Positions 33,701 through 41,751 of a stretch of 42,531 nt of DNA are shown here, in pieces. The stretch's first letter is position 1; each line of letters opens with the position of its first letter. Made by a program: the position numbers and the translations under genes. The notes under the pieces are model-generated. The model did no database searches, was not told the DNA's origin, and was given only the letters and a program-made list of their open reading frames with translations. This DNA comes from Nocardioides sp. GTDB taxonomy: Bacteria > Actinomycetota > Actinomycetes > Propionibacteriales > Nocardioidaceae. The stretch is from NCBI GenBank assembly GCA_030698375.1, contig JAUYLL010000131.1:1-42531 (forward strand). The letters run 5' to 3'.

Positions 33701-36244
33701 GTCGGCACCATGGCGGAGCTGACCGACACCGGCAGTGCGCTGACCACCGCTGTCGGCGACGAGGTCGCGGCGCGCCATGCCGGTGACGGGGCCGTGGTCG
33801 ACCTCTACGTCCACTGGCCCGAGGAGCCGGAGTCGGCCGAGGAGACCAGTAAGCAGCTTGCCGAGATCGTCGGAGCCCTGCCCTTCTCCGGCGACGTACG
33901 CCGGGTGGCCGTGGCGGTGTGCCCGGGCGGTGGCCGTCCCGTCAACTACTTCACCTACCGTCCCGCAGCGGACGGAGGGGTCATCGAGGACGACCTCGTG
34001 CGCGGAGTGCATCCCATGGTCGGCCGACGGCTCGACCTCTGGCGACTGCGCGACTTCCACGTCACCCGCCTCGAGGCACCGGAGGACGTGCTGCTCTACG
34101 AGTGCGTGGCTCGTGAGAACCCCGCAGACCGGCGCCTCGTCGCGCTGGCGCAGGTGCGCCAGCTCGCCGTCGTACGCGACGAGCAGGGCCGGGTCATTGC
34201 GCTGCCGCACGCGGAGCGCGCGGTCGAGAACTGCCTCGAGGCGATCAGGCGCGTACGCACCTCGCGCGGCGCCGCGGGCAGCAAGCTCGACACCAACCAC
34301 GTCTGGGTCCAGGTCTGGCCCGACGTCGACGCCGACCCCGAGCAGCTGAGCGCCCTGCAGGGCAAGATCACCCCGCTGACCGACGGAGCCGGCATCGCGG
34401 AGGTCCTCGCCCAGGGCACGGTGCTCGGCGGCGACGGCAGCCGGACGCCGCTGGCCATCAGGTTTCATGCCCGGCCCGGCGCCGGCGTGACCGCCTCGCT
34501 CGAGGCGCCGCCGACCGAACCCCTCAAGCCCCTCGACGAGTACGCCGGCAACGTCGCCCGCGCTCGGCGCCGCGGCCTGGTCTACCCCTACGAACTGCAG
34601 GGCGTCCTCGCGGGTCCCGACGGGAGCCTCGTCGAGCACGACCTCGACGACACCGGCACCCTCGTGCCGGTCGAGCGGGCGCCCGGGCTGAACAAGGCCG
34701 GCATCCTGGTCGCCGTCGTCACCACCCCGACCGAGCTGTACCCGGAGGGGATCACCCGGGTCGTGCTCTGCGGCGATCCGACGAAGGCGCTCGGCTCGGT
34801 GTCGGAGCCGGAGTGCTCACGGGTCATCGCGGCGATCGAACTCGCCGAGCGGATGCAGGTGCCGGTGGAATGGTTCGCGCTCTCCGCGGGTGCCCGGATC
34901 TCGATGGACTCCGGCACGGAGAACATGGACTGGGTCGCGGCTGCGCTGAAGCGGATCATCGAGTTCACCCAGGCGGGCGGTGAGATCAACGTCGTGGTCG
35001 CGGGCATCAACGTGGGAGCCCAGCCCTACTGGAACGCCGAGGCGACGATGCTCATGCACACCAAGGGCATCCTCGTGATGACCCCCGACAGTGCGATGGT
35101 GCTGACCGGGAAGCAGTCGCTCGACTTCTCCGGCGGTGTGTCCGCGGAGGACAACTTCGGCATCGGTGGCTACGACCGGGTGATGGGACCGAACGGTCAG
35201 GCGCAGTACTGGGCGCCCGACCTGGCCGGCGCCTTCGGCGTCCTGATGGCTCACTACAACCACACCTATGTCGTGCCGGGTGAGTCGCGACCGCGCCGGG
35301 CGGAGACCACCGACCCGAGCGACCGGGACGTCTCGAGCTTCCCGCACGAGGTGGCGGACAGCGACTTCACCACCGTCGGCGAGATCTTCTCCGCGGCCTC
35401 CAACCCGGACCGCAAGAAGGCCTTCGACATCCGCACCGTCATGCGGGCCCTGGCCGACCAGGACCACCCGACCCTGGAGCGCTGGGCCGGCATGGCCGAC
35501 GCGGACACCGCCGTGGTCCAGGACGCCCACCTCGGCGGATATCCCGTGTGCCTGCTCGGGATCGAGTCGCGGCCGGTTCCACGGCAGGGCTTCCCGCCCA
35601 CGGACGGGCCGGACACCTACACCGCCGGAACCCTGTTCCCGCGCTCCTCGAAGAAGGCGGCCCGGGCGATCAACGCGGCCAGCGCGAACCGTCCGCTCGT
35701 CGTGCTGGCAAACCTGTCCGGCTTCGACGGGTCGCCGGACTCGATGCGCAACCTCCAGCTGGAGTACGGCGCAGAGATCGGCCGTGCAATCGTCAACTTT
35801 GACGGCCCGATCGTCTTCTGCGTCATCTCTCGCTACCACGGTGGTGCGTTCGTGGTCTTCTCCAAGGCCCTGAACCCGAACATGACCGTGCTCGCCCTCG
35901 AGGGGTCGTTCGCGTCGGTGATCGGTGGTGCCCCGGCGGCGGCAGTCGTGTTCGCCGGCGAGGTCGAGAAGCGCACGTCGGCCGACCCTCGCATTCGAGA
36001 GGTCGAGGGCAGGATCGCCGACGCCACGGGACCGAACCGGAGCCGCCTGGTCGTCGAGCTCGCCGACCTGAGAACAGCTGTACGACCCGAGAAGATCGGC
36101 GAGGTCGCATCCGAGTTCGACGGCGTCCACGACGTCCACCGGGCCGTCCGGGTGGGCTCGGTGGACGAGGTGATCTCGGTCGCCCGGCTCCGGCCGCGGG
36201 TGATCGAGGCGATCGAGCGGGGACTCGACGGCTCACCCGCGTGA
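30716..36244 (+). CDS. Single-chain multidomain acyl-CoA carboxylase (LCC type)
   Basis: This 1842-residue protein carries all carboxylase parts in one chain. Biotin carboxylase (~1-450) shows KATAGGGGRGIRRV, HVEVQLIADGHG and EVNTRLQVEHPITE. A linker/BT-like region follows, then the biotin carrier with Lys625 in ESMKMET. Carboxyltransferase halves run from ~700 to the end, with RARRRGLVYPYELQ, NVVVAGINVGAQPYWNAEAT and ALEGSFASVIGGAPAAAVVF. Most bacterial acyl-CoA carboxylases are two-subunit; the single-chain order here matches the long-chain acyl-CoA carboxylase described from Mycobacterium avium. GTG 30716 has GGAGG seven bases ahead. It stands alone, with no dedicated epsilon subunit. It would make malonyl-type acids from acyl-CoA; chain length is not visible. 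Confidence 0.88.
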   Translation: MFSRIAIVNRGEAAMRLIHAVRDLNARGDGAPIHTVALYTDEERTAMFAREADEAYSLGPASARPYIDLAVLERVLVECAADAVWVGWGFVAEDPAFAELCERLGVTFIGPSADAMRRLGDKIGSKLLAQEVGVPVAPWSGGGVDTLETALDAAERIGYPLMLKATAGGGGRGIRRVDSAVELEDAYQRTRDEAERAFGSGVVFLERLVTGARHVEVQLIADGHGTAWAVGVRDCTVQRRNQKVIEESASPLLDQSQTDELKASAERLAIAVGYVGAGTVEFLYHPGERSFAFLEVNTRLQVEHPITEATTDLDLVAAQLHVAAGGRLVGPKPVERGHAVEARLNAEDPDRDFSPSPGRIALLDLPSGPGIRVDTGVGEGDTIPADFDSMIAKVIAYGRTRDEALARLRRAMAETTVVIQGGATNKSFILDLLDQSEVVDGEAGWADTSWIDRVRAEGRLVVHEHSGIAVVAAGIEAYEDEAHVEITRLLESAHGGRPQVQHKVGRAVDFKLRGTAYKVTVLQIGQHRFRVGVAAGGVEHVVVADVERLDEFHTRLTVGDRRYRLVTATHGPVHMIEVNGVAHRVSRDEGGVLRSPAPALVVASPVAVDDVVEAGAPVLVLESMKMETVLRAPFAAKVRELLVMIGSQVETGAPLLRLEPVGDGATDEAAATDELGPLLDLPPQVAPATAQQRAARARGDVAAMVMGYDVDPSEDGDVVTGYLAARDELVLAGVDVVADEIELLGLFSDLAELSRNRPAGEELHTELRVHSSKEHFHAFLQSLDVDRGGLPQDFRDRLAKVLAHYGVTADRTPELEEAVFRIFLAQQRSAPEVRLATELLQRWIVEPAPEEELAGPARHLLERLVRATQLRFPVVGDLARSTRFRWFDQPLVDAERSSVLAGVRDEVAALAADPDAPDRLERLEALAAIPEQIVRFLAERLESGVPEQEPMLEVLLRRHYRDHDLHELRSLSRGGRTFAVGDYRLDGRPTRVISTVGTMAELTDTGSALTTAVGDEVAARHAGDGAVVDLYVHWPEEPESAEETSKQLAEIVGALPFSGDVRRVAVAVCPGGGRPVNYFTYRPAADGGVIEDDLVRGVHPMVGRRLDLWRLRDFHVTRLEAPEDVLLYECVARENPADRRLVALAQVRQLAVVRDEQGRVIALPHAERAVENCLEAIRRVRTSRGAAGSKLDTNHVWVQVWPDVDADPEQLSALQGKITPLTDGAGIAEVLAQGTVLGGDGSRTPLAIRFHARPGAGVTASLEAPPTEPLKPLDEYAGNVARARRRGLVYPYELQGVLAGPDGSLVEHDLDDTGTLVPVERAPGLNKAGILVAVVTTPTELYPEGITRVVLCGDPTKALGSVSEPECSRVIAAIELAERMQVPVEWFALSAGARISMDSGTENMDWVAAALKRIIEFTQAGGEINVVVAGINVGAQPYWNAEATMLMHTKGILVMTPDSAMVLTGKQSLDFSGGVSAEDNFGIGGYDRVMGPNGQAQYWAPDLAGAFGVLMAHYNHTYVVPGESRPRRAETTDPSDRDVSSFPHEVADSDFTTVGEIFSAASNPDRKKAFDIRTVMRALADQDHPTLERWAGMADADTAVVQDAHLGGYPVCLLGIESRPVPRQGFPPTDGPDTYTAGTLFPRSSKKAARAINAASANRPLVVLANLSGFDGSPDSMRNLQLEYGAEIGRAIVNFDGPIVFCVISRYHGGAFVVFSKALNPNMTVLALEGSFASVIGGAPAAAVVFAGEVEKRTSADPRIREVEGRIADATGPNRSRLVVELADLRTAVRPEKIGEVASEFDGVHDVHRAVRVGSVDEVISVARLRPRVIEAIERGLDGSPA

Positions 36245-36434
36245 GCGCCGGGGGTTGTCGAACCTGATCTCTGTTGAGGATGCCCCGCGTTGGTGACGCC
36301 CGGCGCGCACACGACCGCCGGTATCCGGCTGGCCCACACAACGAAACACCTGGAGCGTCGGCTCTCCGTGGCGCTCCTCCATTCCAGGCTCAGCCGAGGC
36401 TCAGGGCTGTTGTTCGACTGACCGGGGTGCATGC
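36245..36434. other. Gap after the carboxylase gene
   Basis: No gene is supported. CGCCGGG near 36248 and CCCGGCG near 36299 could pair across a long loop, but this is weak. With the adjoining IS remnant it forms part of a 525-base stretch without an intact gene. Confidence 0.4.
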
Positions 36435-36664
36435 TCATGCCGCTGACCGCGGGCACATGGCCGAGATTCGGTCGGCCGCCGTATGGCATCCGCCCTGAGC
36501 TGACGCGGCGACGGTAGTCGCCACGGGGTTGTGCCGGTAGTGCTCTTCCTCGAGCTCGACCGGTGGGACGAGTCCGATCCTGCCGAGGAGTCGGCAGTCG
36601 TTGAACCAGTCGATGTACTCCGCGACGGCGATCTCGAGATCGTCGATGCTCTTCACGGGCCCTT
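36435..36664 (-). pseudogene. IS3-family transposase C-terminal remnant
   Basis: The frame keeps the end of an IS3-type integrase: GPVKSIDDLEIAVAEYIDWF, then LGRIGLVPPVELEEEHYRHN. This corresponds to the last ~50-60 residues of the rve catalytic domain after the DDE core. No DDE residues, no orfA and no terminal repeats were found. It is the relic of an old insertion, and it marks the left side of the small secreted-protein locus. Confidence 0.75.
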
Positions 36665-36769
36665 GACGCGGACTACCTACCGTTGCACGCGCGACCATCC
36701 GGCCGCTTCCGCCAGGGAAGCGTGCACACGTCCGACTGCTGCAAGTTTCCCGTTTCACCAGGAGGTTCC

Positions 36770-37102
36770 ATGCACCGGTTTCTAGCCATCATCGCAGCAT
36801 CCATCGCAGCATTGGCAATGTCGTTGGCTCTCTCGACCTCGGCCAATGCAGCCTCGCCATCCCAGACGGAGTGCGAGGCCAGCGGCGGCACCTTCGACCG
36901 CACTCAGGGCACCGTGACCTGTACGTACCCCACGGTCAGCGACCCCGTTGGCAACAGCGAAAAGAGCGGCGGCAAGAGCCAGACGGTCGATACGACCGAG
37001 GAAGAGTCGAGCAAGGGCACCCTGAACAACAAGCCCAAGCACGAAGAGACGAGCGAGTGCACCGGTCCGGGCAACGGCAACAGCAGCGCGCAATGCCCGT
37101 GA
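36770..37102 (+). CDS. Small secreted protein of unknown function
   Basis: This 110-residue protein starts at an ATG with AGGAGG and ideal spacing. The signal peptide is clear (MHRFLAIIAASIAALAMSLA, then STSANAA as a cleavage region). The mature part is hydrophilic, rich in Ser, Thr, Glu, Lys and Asn, with Cys in TECEASGG, VTCTYP and SECTGPG and another near the end. These could form two disulfides. The body is less GC-rich than its neighbours, and it sits beside an IS3 remnant, so recent gain is possible. No family is recognised. Confidence 0.68.
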   Translation: MHRFLAIIAASIAALAMSLALSTSANAASPSQTECEASGGTFDRTQGTVTCTYPTVSDPVGNSEKSGGKSQTVDTTEEESSKGTLNNKPKHEETSECTGPGNGNSSAQCP

Positions 37103-37262
37103 CCCGCTATACCGGGTAACCGAACAGGGGCCGCAGGGGGGACGGCTCCCGTTCGCGGGGCGCCCGGTCGCATTCATCAGCGTGCCGCACTCGCGGATCT
37201 AAGGTCGATTGGCAAGGGCGTCTGATCCGTATCCGTACAGACGGTGGGCATCACAGCCCGGG
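37103..37262. other. Convergent gap with a weak hairpin
   Basis: ACCCG CTATAC CGGGT just after the secreted-protein stop can fold as a short hairpin and may end that transcript. The rest of the 160 bases shows nothing else. Confidence 0.4.
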
Positions 37263-37913
37263 TCACGAGTCCGGGTCAGGTGAACCGGGCAGGCACACCG
37301 AACAGAAGGGCATGAAGAACTGGACCAATGGCCCGATCGAAAGGGCATAGACCAGGGTGCCGATCGCTAGCGGGCCCCCGAGCAGGAGACCGGTGGTCAG
37401 CGCAATCAGTTCGACGGTTGTCCTCACCAGCCGCAGGGACAGCCCCGTAAGTCGCGCCAAGCCAGTCATCAGCCCGTCCCGCGCCGACGGGCCGAGATGG
37501 GTGCCGAGGTAGAGGGCGCCGGCGACCCCGTTGAGCACGATGCCAGTCATGAGAAAAGTGACCTGTCCGCTGACGGTGACTGGCTCGTCGAGGACTGCGA
37601 GTGTCGCGTCGATGCTCACGCCAACCAGGAGGATATTCGCGACGGTGCCCACTCCAGGCTTCTCTCTGAGCGGGATCCACAACAGGAGTGCGGCGGCTCC
37701 GATGACCATGACGACCACGCCAAATGTCGCGTTGACGTGGAGCAGCACCCCGGCGTGCAAGACGTCCCAGGGACTGAGTCCCAAGGCGCCGCGCACGATC
37801 AGGCCGATGGAGACGCCGTAGATCGTCACTCCGACGATCAGTTGGAGGAGGCGGCGAGGCAGTCGTTGGGCTCGTAGCCGACTGACAGGAGCCCTGGCAG
37901 AGGTTTGTGCCAC
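37263..37913 (-). CDS. YczE/YitT-type integral membrane protein
   Basis: This 216-residue protein has about five to six membrane segments. ALGLSPWDVLHAGV near residue 45 and THLGPSARDGLMTGLARLTG are typical of the YczE branch. Role unknown; some members affect secretion of peptides or sugars. GTG 37913 was chosen because it lies eight bases after the IorB stop and before the first helix; TTG 37919 is possible, and longer starts would run into the iorB gene. No strong ribosome site is seen, so coupled translation with iorB is likely. It ends the cyclase-iorA-iorB unit. Confidence 0.72.
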   Translation of the reverse strand: MAQTSARAPVSRLRAQRLPRRLLQLIVGVTIYGVSIGLIVRGALGLSPWDVLHAGVLLHVNATFGVVVMVIGAAALLLWIPLREKPGVGTVANILLVGVSIDATLAVLDEPVTVSGQVTFLMTGIVLNGVAGALYLGTHLGPSARDGLMTGLARLTGLSLRLVRTTVELIALTTGLLLGGPLAIGTLVYALSIGPLVQFFMPFCSVCLPGSPDPDS

Positions 37914-37920
37914 GAACAAC

Positions 37921-39549
37921 TCACGCAGTAAACGCAGGTGCGTCGAGCTCCCGTTCCAGGGCTGCACCATCCTCGTCGGCGAGTGCAGCATCGCGAAGGC
38001 GGACCAGTGTCTGCGCGGCATCCGGCCTACCGACCAGCTGGTCTGCAGCACCCATCAGTCTCGTGAAGCTCTGCACGCCGTGGTGGTGGGTTTCGCCGTA
38101 CCCCTTGAGGACCCGCTGGGTCTCGATGATCTCGCAAGCGAGGTCGTAGTCCGCCGGGGCGACCGCGAGCGCCCGCTCGAGCCAGGAGTCGATGGCGGCC
38201 TGCTCGCGGCCGAAGCGGAACGATCGCGGCCTGAGTGGCCGGAACATCGCCATTACCCAGAGCAGGGTGAATCCGATGATGCCGGTCGTGTTGACGACCA
38301 AGCCGTTGCGTGTGATCTTCCCGAAGACCGCGTTGAACCAGGAGGAGCCCGCGACCCAGCGACCGAGCCGGGTCGGCAGAGTGTCCGCAATCTCCTCGAC
38401 CTGCGGGTGCAGGTACTCACGCACGTTCATGAGCTGGCCGGGGGCGGCCTTCGCCTCCTCGCGGATGCCCTCGATACGCGCGCGACGGATCTTCTGCTGG
38501 GCCACCTGGATGGTGTCCTGGTAGCACATCCACAGCGCGACGTGGCGGGCGCCCTCAAGGGTCAGTCGCTGGTCCTCGCCCGTGTCGAGGGCCGCCAGCT
38601 GGGCAACCCGGTCCAGGTAGCGGTCGGTGTACGACGGGCCCTGGAACACCGCGGTGCGGATGACACCGTGCAGCAGCATGGAACGCGCGGCGGGAGGGAA
38701 CTGCCCGGCGACGAGGTCGGCGTGCGGACGGAGCCGGGGACCGACCAGCGCGGTTGGGTCGCGGACAGCGAGCTCCTCGTGCCGCCTTTCGGCAGCCGCT
38801 GCGGCCTCCTCGGCCGGGTCGATCGGCCGTCGCCGGCTGATCGTGACCGGCACCGGGCCGCCACCGTCGGGTGCGGCCGCGGGGAGCGGCTGCGGAGCAG
38901 GACGCTGGGCCGCCTCGTACCCGGACGCGAAGGCCGCGAGCGAGGTCTCGACGCCCTTCCCGGAGGTACGGATGGCGTCCTCGAAGTGTTCCCGGCCGAA
39001 CGGGAGCGCCGCGGACCCTGCCAGTGCTCCGAAGAGGGAGGCGCTGACGACGCTGTGTGCGTCCAGCGCGAGCTGCATGAAGTCGGCGCCGATGAACTGC
39101 TTCGCGCCCGCGTGCGCGGCCTCGAGCAAGGTGTTGCTGTCCACCCGGCCGTCGCCAAGCGCCAGCTTCTCGTCCATCGAGTACACCCGGTTCGTCGACG
39201 CGATCAGGGTGGTGCGGTCAGGGGTCGAGAACCCGCGCTGGATCGCCCGGCCCGCCTCCATCAGCTCCGATGCGATGACCACGTCGACCTCGCCCGGGGT
39301 CGGGAACAGGCTCAGTACGGGCTCACGCCGTACGTCACCTTCGTGGTCCTCGCCGCCGGGGTACAGCTCGACGTAGTAGACGGTCGCGCCGGTGCGCTGG
39401 GCGACGCCGGCGACCGAGGTGTTCTGGGCGTAGTAACCCGCCTTCTCGCCGACGGCGACGATCCAGTCGGCGAGCACGCCACCGCCCTCACCGCCCATCG
39501 CCAGGATGGCGATCGTGATGGGTCGAAGGCCTGAGTTCCAGCTCGACAT
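37921..39549 (-). CDS. iorB: Indolepyruvate ferredoxin oxidoreductase, beta subunit with C-terminal extension
   Basis: This 542-residue protein has an N-terminal gamma/beta catalytic domain (~1-200) with AILAMGGEGGGVLADWIV and NTSVAGVAQRTGATVYYVEL, as in archaeal IorB (about 200 residues). The other ~300 residues match the extra helical domain (DUF6537 type) that ends the long bacterial IorAB proteins, including QKIRRARIEGIREE and KGYGETHHHGVQSFTRL. Together with IorA it would convert indolepyruvate to indoleacetyl-CoA or act on similar aryl-pyruvates using ferredoxin. ATG 39549 overlaps the iorA stop (TGATG). The domain split fits an IorAB gene divided in two. Confidence 0.85.
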   Translation of the reverse strand: MSSWNSGLRPITIAILAMGGEGGGVLADWIVAVGEKAGYYAQNTSVAGVAQRTGATVYYVELYPGGEDHEGDVRREPVLSLFPTPGEVDVVIASELMEAGRAIQRGFSTPDRTTLIASTNRVYSMDEKLALGDGRVDSNTLLEAAHAGAKQFIGADFMQLALDAHSVVSASLFGALAGSAALPFGREHFEDAIRTSGKGVETSLAAFASGYEAAQRPAPQPLPAAAPDGGGPVPVTISRRRPIDPAEEAAAAAERRHEELAVRDPTALVGPRLRPHADLVAGQFPPAARSMLLHGVIRTAVFQGPSYTDRYLDRVAQLAALDTGEDQRLTLEGARHVALWMCYQDTIQVAQQKIRRARIEGIREEAKAAPGQLMNVREYLHPQVEEIADTLPTRLGRWVAGSSWFNAVFGKITRNGLVVNTTGIIGFTLLWVMAMFRPLRPRSFRFGREQAAIDSWLERALAVAPADYDLACEIIETQRVLKGYGETHHHGVQSFTRLMGAADQLVGRPDAAQTLVRLRDAALADEDGAALERELDAPAFTA

Positions 39550-41720
39550 CAGACCGCCTCGATCTCGTAGCGAGCGGCGCGCCGCTCCACGTTGGCGGAC
39601 AGCAGGCCGATCCAGGCCTTGCGCAGCCGGGCCAGGGCCTTGTCGCGCCAGTTCGCGTTGTAGACCAGGTCGCTGCGGTAGAACGACGGGCACAGCGAGG
39701 CGGCGTGCGCGTTCGCGCCACAGACCCCGCAGCCCACGCAGGAGTCGAGCACCGTGGCGACCGGGTCAGTGCGCATCGGGTCCGGGTTGGGCATGATGCT
39801 CAGCGACGGGCAGCCGGAGACCCGAATGCACGCGTGGTCGCCCGTGCAGGTGTCGGCGTCGACGCCGAACCGTTCCTTCACGACCCGTTTGCCGTCTTTC
39901 AGCGCCTTCGCGCGCTCCGGCTTCTCGCGGCGCTCCTTGTTGAGCATGCACTCGCTCTGCGCCACGACGACCTTGGGACCCGGCTTCTTGGTGGTCAGCG
40001 CCTTCACGAACACGTCGCGAAGCTCTCCGATCTTGTACGTGTCGGGCACTGTCTTGGCCCAGGTCACCCCGATCCCGCGCACTGCCTTCTCGATGGGATG
40101 CTTGGTCGAACGCAACACGTTGTCCGCCGTCGAGGACAGCACGTCCTGGCCGCCGGTGGCCGCGCTGTACGCGTTGTCGACCACGATGAGGAGCTGGTCG
40201 TTCCGGTTGAAGACGGCGTTGCCGACACCGCTCGTGAGGCCGTTGTGCCAGAACCCGCCGTCTCCCATGACGGCGACCGTGCGCCGGTCCGCGTCCTTGG
40301 AGTTCAGCGCCGCTGCTCCGGCCGACCCGAGCCCGTAACCCATGGTGGTGGCGCCGAGGTTGAACGGCTCGTTGATCGCGAACAGGTGGCAGCCGATGTC
40401 TGCGCTGACATGGTGCTTCTTGCCGGTCTCCTTCTCGGCGAGCTTGAGCGCGGAGAAGATCGGCCGTTCCGGGCAGCCGGTGCACAGCCCGGGGGGCCGG
40501 GTGCGTACGACGCTCGCGTCGACCCGCGGAGCGAAGGGGCTTCTCGGGTCCGTCTGCGGAAGCAGCAGGGCCGGACTGCCATCGACGACACCGGGGAGGT
40601 ACCTGCTGAGGAACGCGTGGACGCCCTGGGTGACCGCCGACGCGGTGTACTCGCCGCCGACCGGTAGGAAATCCTTGCCGTGCAGTGCCACCTGGGAGCC
40701 CGCCCGGCGGAGGATCGCGTTGAGGTTCTGCTCGATGTAGTCGGGCTGACCTTCTTCGACCAGCAGGACTGCGCGCTTGCCCTTGCAGAAGTCGAGGATC
40801 TCGGAGTCGACCACCGGGTAGGTGACGTTCATGACGTACGTCGGTACCTCTGTGTTGCCGAACGCGTCGGAGCAGCCGAGCAGCTCCATCGCCCGGTTGA
40901 GCGTGTTGTAGACGCCGCCCTGCACGATGATGCCGACATCGGCCTTGTCGCCGCCGAAGACCTCGTTGAGGCCGCGGTGCTTGATGTACTCCACGGCTGC
41001 GGGCCAACGGTCCTCGAGCTTCTCCTTCTCATGGAGGAAGGTCGCGGGCGGGAGCACGATCCGGTCCAGCTGTCGGGAGGGATTTTCAACGGCATCCTTT
41101 ACCGTCATCGGCGGGCGGACGTTGTCCTTGGCGGTGAAGCTGCCGTAGAGGTGGCACGAGCGCAGCCTGAGCTCGAGCATCACCGGGGTGTTGCTGGCCT
41201 CCGAGAGCTCGAAGCCGGCCTCGACCGCGTTGACGATCGCGTCGATGTTCGGGCGCGGGTCGAGCAGCCACATCTGGGACTTCATCGCGAACGCGTGCGA
41301 ACGCTCCTGCATGATGCTGGAGCCCTCGCCGTAGTCCTCGCCGACGATGATCAGGGCGCCACCCCGGACACCGCCGCTGGCCAGGTTCGCCAGGGCGTCG
41401 GAGGCGACGTTGGTGCCCACCGTCGACTTGAAGGTGATGGCGCCGCGCAGCGGATAGTTCACCGACGCTGCCAGCATGGCCGCGGCCGTCGCCTCCGAGG
41501 CGCTGTTCTCGAAGTAGACGCCGAGCTCCTCGAGGATCCCGTGCGCGTCGCCGAGCACGTCCATCAGGTGTGAGATAGGAGCGCCCTGGTAGCCACCGAC
41601 GTAGGCGACGCCGGACTGCAGGAGTGCCTTGGTTACCGCGAGGATCCCCTCACCAGAGAAGGTCGTGCCTTCTCCGGCTCGGAGCTTCTGAACCTCGTGG
41701 GCGAACGACCGCTCGGCCAT
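39549..41720 (-). CDS. iorA: Indolepyruvate ferredoxin oxidoreductase, alpha subunit
   Basis: This 723-residue protein oxidatively decarboxylates aryl-pyruvates with thiamine diphosphate. The N-terminal pyrimidine domain shows SGVAYVGGYQGAPISHLM and ENSASEATAAAML. The TPP-binding core shows CTGCPERPIFSAL and VAVMGDGGFWHNGLTSGVGN with an ND segment. Two C-terminal [4Fe-4S] ferredoxin motifs are TCTGDHACIRVSGCPSL and SCVGCGVCGANAHAASLCP. ATG 41720 is the only good start ahead of the first domain; a weak AAGGA lies 13 bases before. The gene follows the cyclase gene by 31 bases. The true substrate may be indolepyruvate, phenylpyruvate or another aryl-pyruvate. Confidence 0.9.
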   Translation of the reverse strand: MAERSFAHEVQKLRAGEGTTFSGEGILAVTKALLQSGVAYVGGYQGAPISHLMDVLGDAHGILEELGVYFENSASEATAAAMLAASVNYPLRGAITFKSTVGTNVASDALANLASGGVRGGALIIVGEDYGEGSSIMQERSHAFAMKSQMWLLDPRPNIDAIVNAVEAGFELSEASNTPVMLELRLRSCHLYGSFTAKDNVRPPMTVKDAVENPSRQLDRIVLPPATFLHEKEKLEDRWPAAVEYIKHRGLNEVFGGDKADVGIIVQGGVYNTLNRAMELLGCSDAFGNTEVPTYVMNVTYPVVDSEILDFCKGKRAVLLVEEGQPDYIEQNLNAILRRAGSQVALHGKDFLPVGGEYTASAVTQGVHAFLSRYLPGVVDGSPALLLPQTDPRSPFAPRVDASVVRTRPPGLCTGCPERPIFSALKLAEKETGKKHHVSADIGCHLFAINEPFNLGATTMGYGLGSAGAAALNSKDADRRTVAVMGDGGFWHNGLTSGVGNAVFNRNDQLLIVVDNAYSAATGGQDVLSSTADNVLRSTKHPIEKAVRGIGVTWAKTVPDTYKIGELRDVFVKALTTKKPGPKVVVAQSECMLNKERREKPERAKALKDGKRVVKERFGVDADTCTGDHACIRVSGCPSLSIMPNPDPMRTDPVATVLDSCVGCGVCGANAHAASLCPSFYRSDLVYNANWRDKALARLRKAWIGLLSANVERRAARYEIEAV

Positions 41721-41751
41721 GTGTTCGGGGGTCCTTCCGTGTTGTGCTGGG

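Noticed and set aside
30710-34639. Two long minus-strand frames over the carboxylase gene
   Set aside because: They are shadow frames of the carboxylase, with no motif and no ribosome site.
36245-36434. Possible extension of the transposase or a further gene
   Set aside because: No transposase motif or plausible start and ribosome site was seen in either strand.
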